Positions 43,991 to 50,759 of a stretch of 64,000 nt of DNA are shown piece after piece (position 1 is the stretch's first letter; every line of letters begins with the position of its first letter). The position numbers and the translations under genes were made by a program. The stretch covers positions 1-64,000 of the forward strand of contig NZ_JACVWU010000013.1 of the NCBI RefSeq assembly GCF_014596915.1, given 5' to 3'. The stretch is from Streptomyces sp. TRM68416. GTDB lineage: Bacteria > Actinomycetota > Actinomycetes > Streptomycetales > Streptomycetaceae. The notes below the pieces were generated by a model that was not told the DNA's origin, made no database searches, and saw nothing but the letters and a program-made list of their open reading frames with translations.

Positions 43991-44007
43991 CCTCAGTTCC
44001 TACGCCC

Positions 44008-45192
44008 TCAAGCCTCGGCCACCAGGTCGAGGTCCTCGCGACTCGCCGTCGCAGCAAGCTCCGGAACGGGCCACCTGCGGTCGGGCACATACCCCACGCC
44101 CCGCCACCACGGCTCGACCGGCAGGACGCCCGCCGGCTCGAACGGCTGTCCCGGAACGGGAAGAGCCGCGGCCTGTCCCACCGCGTCGGCGGCGGCCTTC
44201 GTCCACTCGCCGGGCTCGGCCCACGCGTGGAAGGCCAGGTTGAACGTCGCCCAGTGGATCGGGAGCAGGACGCCGTGCGGCCGGCCGCCCTGGAGGTCGA
44301 GGTGGGCGCGCATGCCCTCCTCGGGGGTCATGTGGATGTCGGGCCAGAAGTCGCTGTAGGCGCCGATCTGGATCATCGTGGCGTCGAACGGGCCGTGCTC
44401 GGCGCCGATGTCCTTGAAGCCCTCGAAGTAGCCGGTATCGCCGCTGTGGTAGATCCGGTGCTCGGTGCCGGCGACGGACCAGGAGGCCCAGAGGGTGTGC
44501 TGGGTGTTGCGCAGGCCTCGGCCGCAGAAGTGGCGGGCGGGGGTGGCGGTCAGGGTGAGTCCGCCGATCCTGGTGGCCTCGTGCCAGTCCAGCTCGCGCA
44601 GCCGGTCGGCGGAGACTCCCCAGCGCTCCAGGTGGGCGCCGACGCCGAGCGGGACGGCGAACACCGTGTCCGTGCCGGCCAGCGCCTTGATGGTGGGCAG
44701 GTCGAGGTGGTCGTAGTGGTCGTGGGAGATGACGACGACGTCGACCGGGCCGAGCGCGGCCAGCGGCAGCGGCACCGGGTGCAGCCGCTTGGGGCCGACG
44801 AAGGGGAACGGGGAGCAGCGCTCGCCCCACACCGGGTCGAAGAGCACCCGGTGTCCGTCGATCTCCGCGAGGACACTGGAGTGGCCCATCCAGGTGAGGC
44901 GCAGCCCGGTGGCGGGCAGGCGCGCGATGTCGGCCAGTGTGGTGGCGTGCACCGGGAGGGTGCCCTGGGGGGCGCGCCGGGGGCGCTGGTCGCGGTCGAA
45001 GAAGACCTTGGCGAATTCGCTCATCGAGCCGGACGGCCGGGTGCGGGCGATGCCTCCGGGGTTCTGGAAGACGCCGTCCTTGAAGTGGGGCGACCTGCGG
45101 ATGCGTGCCAGGCGTTCACCGCTCGGGTCCGCGCCGAAGGCCTCCGGCTCCAGCGCGCGGAGCCTGGAGCTCAGGGAACGGAAACCGGTCAC
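44008..45192 (-). CDS. Metallo-beta-lactamase-fold hydrolase (UlaG / NAPE-PLD-like)
   Basis: 394 residues. The metal-binding motif VVISHDHYDHLD, followed by GVGAHLERWG, HFCGRGLRNTQHTLWASW and IYHSGDTGYFEGF, places it with the UlaG/NAPE-phospholipase D-like hydrolases, probably acting on a phosphodiester or lactone. The N-terminal part (LARIRRSPHFKDGVFQNP) is typical of the group. I prefer GTG 45192 with GGAGG four bases upstream over ATG 45225, which has none. Substrate unknown. Confidence 0.85.
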   Translation of the reverse strand: MTGFRSLSSRLRALEPEAFGADPSGERLARIRRSPHFKDGVFQNPGGIARTRPSGSMSEFAKVFFDRDQRPRRAPQGTLPVHATTLADIARLPATGLRLTWMGHSSVLAEIDGHRVLFDPVWGERCSPFPFVGPKRLHPVPLPLAALGPVDVVVISHDHYDHLDLPTIKALAGTDTVFAVPLGVGAHLERWGVSADRLRELDWHEATRIGGLTLTATPARHFCGRGLRNTQHTLWASWSVAGTEHRIYHSGDTGYFEGFKDIGAEHGPFDATMIQIGAYSDFWPDIHMTPEEGMRAHLDLQGGRPHGVLLPIHWATFNLAFHAWAEPGEWTKAAADAVGQAAALPVPGQPFEPAGVLPVEPWWRGVGYVPDRRWPVPELAATASREDLDLVAEA

Positions 45193-45286
45193 GGTACCTC
45201 CAGGTGGAGTCGTCGAGGCATCCATTATGGTCGCCCGCTCCGACAACTCCCGATCACCGTTCTCCCGGATCCGTCCGGCGACTGCG

Positions 45287-45324
45287 TTGACAGTCCGGAC
45301 ACCACGTCTCAATACTGACCAGTA
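45287..45324 (+). promoter_or_regulatory. Promoter with palindromic operator of the amino acid dehydrogenase gene
   Basis: A consensus -35 TTGACA (45287-45292) and -10 AATACT (45311-45316) are 18 bp apart. The palindrome TACTG-AC-CAGTA (45313-45324) overlaps the -10 and transcription start. The TetR regulator encoded downstream (46659) is the obvious candidate to bind it, by position only. Confidence 0.6.
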
Positions 45325-45342
45325 ATTCAGTAAGGAGACTCC

Positions 45343-46521
45343 ATGGCCGCCCCCCTCCTGTCCCTCACCTGGACCGATCACATCACCGGCCGCAAGGGCT
45401 TTCTCGTGGTCGACCGGCTCGTACGAGGGGTGTCCAGCGGCGGGCTGCGGATGCGCGAGGGCTGCACCCTCGACGAGGTCACCGGCCTCGCGCGCGGAAT
45501 GACCATGAAGGAAGCGCTGCACTACGACCCCGAATGCCGCTACGTGCCGCTCGGCGGCGCCAAGGGCGGCATCGACTGCGATCCACGGGACCCGGGCGCG
45601 TACGACCTTCTGGTGCGCTACCTGCGGGCGATGCGGCCGTACGTCGAGGACTTGTGGACCACCGGGGAGGACCTCGGTCTCAGCCAGGACGTGGTGGACC
45701 GTGCCGCCGCCGAGGCCGGGCTGGTGTCGTCGGTCCAGGCCGTGTATCCGCTGCTGGACGACGAGGCCGCGGCCCGTCGGCGCCTGTCGGACGCCTTCGC
45801 CGTCGAGGTGGACGGCATCGGACTGGCCGAGCTGGTCGGCGGCTGCGGCGTGGCCGAGTCGGTGCTCACCGCGCTGGACCGGGCGGCGGTGCCGTACTGG
45901 AGGACGCGCGTCGCCGTGCAGGGATTCGGAACCATGGGCGGCGCGACGGCCCGCTTCCTCACGCGCGCGGGGCTCACGGTCGTGGCGGTGGCCGACATCA
46001 AGGGCACGATCGCCAACCCGGCGGGCCTCGACGTCGAGAGCCTGCTCGCCGCGCGGGACGCGCACGGCACCGTCGACCGCGCCGCCCTGCGCCCCGGCGA
46101 CCGCGAACTGCCGGGCGACGCCTGGCTGTCGGCCGAGGCGGAGGTGCTGGTACCCGCGGCCGTTTCCTACGCCGTCGACACCGCCAACCAGGGACAAATC
46201 ACCGCCCGTTGGATCGTCGAGGCGGCCAACATGCCGGTCCTGCCCGAGGCGGAGAACCTGCTGGCCGCGCGCGGCGTCACCGTGCTGCCCGACGTCGTGG
46301 TCAACTCCGCCACGAACGCCTGGTGGTGGTGGACCCTCTTCGGTGACGTCGGCCCGGACGCGGAGGAGGCCCTCGCCCATGTCCGCCGCGCCATGCGCAC
46401 CCTGACGGAAGGCATGCTCGCCCGCGCGGAGCGGGACGGCACGACACCGCGAGCCGCCGCACACGCGATCGCCGCGGAGCGACTGCCGGTGATCGCGGAT
46501 CGGTACGGGTGGCACCGGTGA
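45343..46521 (+). CDS. Glu/Leu/Phe/Val-type amino acid dehydrogenase
   Basis: 392 residues. The dimerisation and substrate domain carries GGLRMREGCTLDEVTGLARGM and the catalytic-lysine motif PLGGAKGGIDCD. The NAD domain has VAVQGFGTMGGATARFL. It would interconvert an amino acid and its 2-oxo acid with ammonia. The PLGGAKGG site resembles glutamate dehydrogenase more than the valine dehydrogenase of Streptomyces, but the specific substrate is not settled. AAGGAG lies six bases before ATG 45343. The last 21 bp including the stop codon recur imperfectly at 46530-46550. Confidence 0.88.
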   Translation: MAAPLLSLTWTDHITGRKGFLVVDRLVRGVSSGGLRMREGCTLDEVTGLARGMTMKEALHYDPECRYVPLGGAKGGIDCDPRDPGAYDLLVRYLRAMRPYVEDLWTTGEDLGLSQDVVDRAAAEAGLVSSVQAVYPLLDDEAAARRRLSDAFAVEVDGIGLAELVGGCGVAESVLTALDRAAVPYWRTRVAVQGFGTMGGATARFLTRAGLTVVAVADIKGTIANPAGLDVESLLAARDAHGTVDRAALRPGDRELPGDAWLSAEAEVLVPAAVSYAVDTANQGQITARWIVEAANMPVLPEAENLLAARGVTVLPDVVVNSATNAWWWWTLFGDVGPDAEEALAHVRRAMRTLTEGMLARAERDGTTPRAAAHAIAAERLPVIADRYGWHR

Positions 46522-46550
46522 CCACGGGACGGTACGCGTGGTACCGGTGA
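46501..46550. repeat. 21-bp direct repeat across the dehydrogenase stop codon
   Basis: 46501-46521 and 46530-46550 match at 19 of 21 positions and both end in the same TGA. The first copy is the gene's 3' end, the second lies just beyond it. Confidence 0.7.
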
Positions 46551-46658
46551 ACCGGCCGACAGGAACCCCGAATCCGGCCGGTCGCCCGGCCCGCGCCCGT
46601 GGCCAGGACCTGTCGGTCCCCCTCCGTCGCCGCGCGTGCCGGGGATAGGGTGAGTCGC

Positions 46659-47291
46659 GTGGCGAGAGTGCGATTGAGCGTGGCGGAGCGGCGTGAGGAG
46701 CTGCTGCGCGCCGCCATCGAGCAGATCGAGGCGCGGGGCGTGGCGGCGGTCAGGATCGCCGACGTGGCCTCGGTGCTCGGTGTGAGCAACGCGCTCGTGC
46801 TCTACCACTTCTCCACGAAGGAGAAACTGGTCGCCGCCGCCTTCGCCTACGCCGCCGAGGACGACCTCGCCCATCTGCGCAAGCTGCTCGGCCGCCGTAC
46901 GACGGCGTTGCGCCGGCTGCGTGCGGCCGTCCGCTGGTACGCGCCGACGGGCCAGGCCAAGGGCTGGCGGCTGTGGATCGAGGGCTGGGCGGCGGCGCTG
47001 CGCGAGCCCGCCCTGCGCGAGGTCACCCAGGATCTTGACCGGGAGTGGAAGGCCGCGATCGCCGACGTCATCGCGGAGGGCGTGGCCGCGGGCGAGTTCC
47101 ACTGCCCGGACCCCTCGGCCGCCGCCCTGCGTCTGACGGCCCTTCTCGACGGGCTCGCCGTGCAGCTGACGTCCTACCCCGGCTCGCTCTCCCGCGCGCG
47201 TGCGCAGGAATGGGCCGACGAGGCACTGGCCCGGGAGCTGGGCCCGGCACGGGAGTCGTCGGCGCTCACTCCAGCTCGTACACGGCCGTGA
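46659..47291 (+). CDS. TetR-family transcriptional regulator
   Basis: About 210 residues. N-terminal helix-turn-helix (residues about 12-55, VRIADVASVLGVSNALVLYHFSTKEKL in pieces) and a C-terminal BetI-like ligand domain. GTG 46659 follows GATAGG by about nine bases and may be leaderless; GTG 46650 is the alternative. It lies downstream of the dehydrogenase in the same direction and probably controls it. Its end overlaps the convergent SIMPL-domain gene by 26 bp. Confidence 0.88.
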   Translation: MARVRLSVAERREELLRAAIEQIEARGVAAVRIADVASVLGVSNALVLYHFSTKEKLVAAAFAYAAEDDLAHLRKLLGRRTTALRRLRAAVRWYAPTGQAKGWRLWIEGWAAALREPALREVTQDLDREWKAAIADVIAEGVAAGEFHCPDPSAAALRLTALLDGLAVQLTSYPGSLSRARAQEWADEALARELGPARESSALTPARTRP

Positions 47292-48051
47292 CCGTCACGG
47301 TGTCCCGGATCTCGCCGGGCGCGACCGGCACGCCCGCGCCGCCGTCGGCGATGTCCGCGGGGGCCGGGTAGGGGTACGGACCGCCCGACGCGCCCTCGGT
47401 GACCGAGACCAGACGACCCAGACTCCGTCCGCTGAGGCGGGCGTACTGGAGCGCCTTGGCGTGCGCGTCCCCGTAGGCGGCCTCACGCGCGCGTGCGCGC
47501 AGTGCGGTGCGGTCGGAGACGTCGAAGGCGACCCCGTGGACGCGGCCGGCGTCTCCGGTGGCGTCCGTGATCGCCTGGATGACCTCGCCGGTCCGGCCGA
47601 TGTCCCGGACCGTCACCGAGAAGGTCTGCGCGGCCTGATACCCGGTCAGTCGGGCGGCGCCGTCCTGGTAGTTGTGGACGGGCACGAGGGACAGTCCTTC
47701 GGTACGGATGTCCCGCTCGGCGATCCCCTGTGCGCGTACGGCGCGCAGCAGGGCGCCGGCGGCCCTGCTCTGGGCCTCCTGTGCCGCCCGGGCGGTCTCG
47801 GCGACGGCCTCGACCCCGGCGCTGACGACGGCCAGGTCGGGCGCGGCGGTCGCGCTGCCGGCGCCGGTCACGGTCACGGTGCCCGGGGTCGGCGCGAGGC
47901 GCGCCGCGGCGGTGACGGGGCCGGTCAGCCCGCTCGACACGACGACGGGGCCGGTCAGCGCGGTCGCCGGGGTGGCCGCGAGGGCGGGCAGGCCGAGGGC
48001 GAGGAGGGCGGCCGCGAGGGTGGCGGCGGTGCGGGGCAGCGGTGCGGGCAT
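47266..48051 (-). CDS. Secreted SIMPL-domain (DUF541) protein
   Basis: 261 residues. A signal peptide (residues about 1-32, ending ATPATA) is followed by a SIMPL domain (GTVTVTGAGSATAAPDLAVVSAGVEAVAETA region, and the RAREAAYGDAHAKALQYARLSG helix). Proteins of this family are exported and of unknown function. ATG 48051 is the only start before the signal peptide. The gene's 3' end overlaps the convergent TetR gene. A 24-bp tandem repeat lies just upstream. Confidence 0.88.
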   Translation of the reverse strand: MPAPLPRTAATLAAALLALGLPALAATPATALTGPVVVSSGLTGPVTAAARLAPTPGTVTVTGAGSATAAPDLAVVSAGVEAVAETARAAQEAQSRAAGALLRAVRAQGIAERDIRTEGLSLVPVHNYQDGAARLTGYQAAQTFSVTVRDIGRTGEVIQAITDATGDAGRVHGVAFDVSDRTALRARAREAAYGDAHAKALQYARLSGRSLGRLVSVTEGASGGPYPYPAPADIADGGAGVPVAPGEIRDTVTVTAVYELE

Positions 48052-48079
48052 ACGGTGCCGGCCTTCCGGGTACGGCGGG

Positions 48080-48151
48080 GACGGTGCGCGCCCGCCCCAG
48101 CAGGACGGCGCGCGCCCGTCCCAGCACGACGGTGCGCGCTCATCCCAGCAC
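48080..48151. repeat. Three 24-bp tandem repeats upstream of the SIMPL gene
   Basis: Units at 48080-48103, 48104-48127 and 48128-48151 share GACGGTGCGCGCCCGTCCCA plus GCA(C/G), with one to four differences. They lie 28 bp upstream of the SIMPL start codon, where its promoter or leader should be. Confidence 0.8.
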
Positions 48152-48235
48152 CGGGCCCGGCACCCGCGCGTGCACCACTCCCCCGCGGTCACCTCACTGG
48201 TCGAGCCCGCGCCACGACGCGGGCGGCGGCGGCCT

Positions 48236-49054
48236 TCAGGCCACCGACTCGATCCGCATCTTGATGTCGTACGGCGACAGACTCCCCTTGGCCGTCACGT
48301 GGTCGCCCGACGACTCCCCGCGCAGCCGGCGTCCGATCCACGGCACGAGGTACTCGCGTGCCCAGTTGACGTCGTCCCTGCGGATCTCCAGGGTGCCGCG
48401 CGGCGGAAGCGGCGGCCACGGCTGGTCGGGGTCGGCCGGGACCTCCAGGCCGAGGACCTGGCCCGCGCGCAGCGCCACGCGCGTGTGCCCCTCGGGCGAG
48501 AGATGCAGCCGGTCGTCGTCCCAGGCGCGCCGGTCCTGGACGGTCTTGAGGGACCACAGGTCCAGCACGGGGCAGCCGTACCGGTCGGCGATGGCCCGGA
48601 CATGCAGGTTGTACGTGGCGATCTTGCCGCGCAGGTGCTTCAGCACCGGCACGCCGCGGGTGTCGAAGCCGGTCGTCACCAGCACGGTGCCGGCGACCTC
48701 GGTGAGCCGCGCGATGGCCCGCTCGTAGCGCTCGGCGACCTCGTCGGGGTCGCTGCCGGGCCGGATGATGTCGTTGCCGCCGGCACAGAAGGACACCAGG
48801 TCCGGTCTGAGTTCGACGGCCCGTGGGACCTGGTCCGCCACGATCTGGTCGAGCAGTTTGCCCCGTACGGCCAGGTTCGTGTAGTCGAAGTCGCCCTCGG
48901 GCCGCCGGTCGGCGAGCAGCACCGCGAACCGGTCGGCCCAGCCGACGAAGGCCCCGTCGGGGCCGGGGTCGCCGACGCCCTCGGTGAAGCTGTCCCCCAC
49001 CGCCACGTACGACCCGATCACTGATCTGTTGTCACTCTTCGAATCGTCTGCCAC
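48236..49054 (-). CDS. SGNH/GDSL hydrolase
   Basis: 272 residues. All four blocks are visible: nucleophile Ser in VAVGDSFTEG, Gly in NLAVRGK, Asn in FCAGGNDI, and Asp/His in DRLHLSPEGH. No signal peptide, so the protein is probably cytoplasmic, like Streptomyces GDSL hydrolases acting on acyl or acetyl esters. ATG 49054 was kept because the catalytic block begins 20 residues later. Substrate unknown. Confidence 0.88.
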   Translation of the reverse strand: MADDSKSDNRSVIGSYVAVGDSFTEGVGDPGPDGAFVGWADRFAVLLADRRPEGDFDYTNLAVRGKLLDQIVADQVPRAVELRPDLVSFCAGGNDIIRPGSDPDEVAERYERAIARLTEVAGTVLVTTGFDTRGVPVLKHLRGKIATYNLHVRAIADRYGCPVLDLWSLKTVQDRRAWDDDRLHLSPEGHTRVALRAGQVLGLEVPADPDQPWPPLPPRGTLEIRRDDVNWAREYLVPWIGRRLRGESSGDHVTAKGSLSPYDIKMRIESVA

Positions 49055-49210
49055 ATCGGCACATGATTCACCGTTGAATGTGACCTACGCGACCGTAGGC
49101 AGGGGTTGACGAGCGGTGAGATAAGCCACTCCCAAAGGATTGGCCAAACCTGGAATAAGCCTCCGATCAGGGCTGTTGCCCGCTCATCCGCCGTCCCCGC
49201 ACACGGACCG

Positions 49211-49248
49211 CCGAAGGCCGGACCCGGGGATCGGGGTCCGGCCTTCGG
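49211..49248 (-). terminator. Terminator after the LysM-M23 endopeptidase gene
   Basis: CCGAAGGCCGGACCC (49211-49225) pairs perfectly with 49234-49248 across an eight-base loop, 31 bp past the stop codon on the minus strand. The rest of the 225-bp gap to 49055 holds the promoter side of the SGNH gene and nothing else recognised. Confidence 0.8.
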
Positions 49249-49279
49249 GGGCGTGTCAGGCGGGGTGGTGCGGGCGGCG

Positions 49280-50290
49280 TCAGCCGATGGCGACGCCCTT
49301 CGAGCGGAGGTAAGCGACCGGGTCGATGTCCGAGCCGTACTCCGGCGTGGTGCGCATCTCGAAGTGCAGGTGCGGGCCGGTCGAGTTGCCGGTCGAGCCG
49401 GAGAGGCCGATCTGCTGGCCCCCGGTCACCGTCTGTCCGCTGGAGACGGACAGCGAGGACAGGTGGGCGTACTGGGCGTAGTAGCCGTCGGCGAGCCTGA
49501 TGACGACCTGGTTGCCGTAGGCCCCGGCCCAGCCGGCGGAGACGACGGTGCCCGCGCCCACGGCCTTCAGGGAGGTGCCCGTCGGCGCCGCGAAGTCGAC
49601 GCCGGTGTGGTAGCCGCTGGACCACATGCTGCCCGCGACCTTGTAGGAGGTGCTGACGCCCGCGCCCGTCACCGGGGCGGAGAAGCCGCCGGAGGAGGAC
49701 TCGGCGGCCTGGGCGGCCGGTGCCGGCTGCGCAGCGGAGGACTGCGCGGAGCCGGAGGACTGCGTGGGCGCGGAGGAGTCCGTGGAGGGCTTCGGCGCGG
49801 ACTGCGAGGCGGAGGAGCCGGAGGAGCGGGAAGCCCTGGAGGGGGACCTCTCGGCCGTACCCGCGGAGGCGGCCTTCTGGCCGATCGACAGCTTCAGGCC
49901 CGGGTGGATCAGCGACGGGTCGCCGCCGACGGCCTCACGGTTGTCCCGGTAGAGCTTCTGCCAGCCGCCGCTGACGTCCTGCTCGTCGGCGATCTTCGAC
50001 AGATAGTCGCCCGGCCGCACCGTGTAGCTCTTCACGGCGGTCGTGGCGGCCTTCTTCCCGGCCGACTTCTTCGCCGCCGCCTTTTCGGCCGCCGTCTTCT
50101 CGGCGGTCTTCTTCTCCGCCACCGGAAGGGACTGGACGGCCTTTTCCGAAACGGACTGCGACTCGGCCGCGTGGGCGCCGGTGGCACCCAGGAGCGGAAG
50201 GGCGAGTGCGGCTCCGCCGGTTCCGGCGACGGCGATCGAACGGGTGAAGCGCTGGGTCTTGGGACGGCGGTGCTTACCCCTCGCGGGCAT
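49280..50290 (-). CDS. Secreted LysM + M23 peptidoglycan endopeptidase
   Basis: 336 residues. A signal peptide (about residues 1-41, ending AHA) is followed by a Lys/Ala-rich stretch, a LysM domain (residues about 88-135, YTVRPGDYLSKIADEQDV), a Ser/Ala-rich linker and an M23 domain. Zinc ligands are in HTGVDFAAPTG and HLHFEMR. It cleaves peptidoglycan cross-links outside the cell. ATG 50290 has GAGAGGAA upstream. A ydaO-type riboswitch fills its 5' leader, so expression should fall or rise with c-di-AMP, as for cell-wall hydrolases in other Streptomyces. Confidence 0.93.
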   Translation of the reverse strand: MPARGKHRRPKTQRFTRSIAVAGTGGAALALPLLGATGAHAAESQSVSEKAVQSLPVAEKKTAEKTAAEKAAAKKSAGKKAATTAVKSYTVRPGDYLSKIADEQDVSGGWQKLYRDNREAVGGDPSLIHPGLKLSIGQKAASAGTAERSPSRASRSSGSSASQSAPKPSTDSSAPTQSSGSAQSSAAQPAPAAQAAESSSGGFSAPVTGAGVSTSYKVAGSMWSSGYHTGVDFAAPTGTSLKAVGAGTVVSAGWAGAYGNQVVIRLADGYYAQYAHLSSLSVSSGQTVTGGQQIGLSGSTGNSTGPHLHFEMRTTPEYGSDIDPVAYLRSKGVAIG

Positions 50291-50304
50291 GACGAATTCC
50301 TCTC

Positions 50305-50487
50305 CGGCGCCTACGAGGTGAGCTGTCGGGTGCGGACTGGAGATGTCCGGCCGCGCACTGGGCGCGACTTGACCCCAAGCCTGTTCCGGAGACCGGAACA
50401 GGCGGTTGTGCCTGTGGGTCCCCCGCTCCTGCCGGGTACGGGTGAGTGTGCGGATCCCGGACGGCGGCAGGATTAGGCGTCCGTCCG
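50305..50487 (-). ncRNA. ydaO-yuaA (cyclic di-AMP) riboswitch
   Basis: Read on the minus strand, the leader contains CGCCTAATCCTGCC, then GGCAGGAGCGGGGGACCCA, a C-rich variable hairpin (CCTGTTCCGG/CCGGAACAGG, 50383-50402), CTTGGGGT, and ends GACAGCTCACCTCGTAGGCG. These are the conserved blocks of the actinobacterial ydaO class in the right order. The 3' block ends about 15 bases before the ribosome binding site. Confidence 0.88.
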
Positions 50488-50759
50488 GAGTGGTGGCGAA
50501 CGTAAGCGACCAAGACGCAAAGGGACAAGCAGAAGGTTCCGCTCCCATGCGTTCCTCTTGATCCCCTGTGAGAATTCCCGGTCACCCTCCGTGCATGGGG
50601 TGGCCCGCCGTTTCCGTAAACCCCCTTGAAAACCACTTGAATTACGTGAACATGACGGGCGACGCACGGTCACGGATATGACGCTGCTCACGTGACGTCG
50701 CTCCAGACTCCTTTACTCCAGAGCGAGTTGGAATGAAGGCTGCAATTCGGGCAGAACTC
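50488..50759. other. Region between the riboswitch and the alpha-galactosidase gene
   Basis: 272 bp with no supported gene. It should hold the promoter of the endopeptidase leader on the minus strand. I see no clear operator or terminator for the alpha-galactosidase gene that ends at 50760. Confidence 0.4.
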
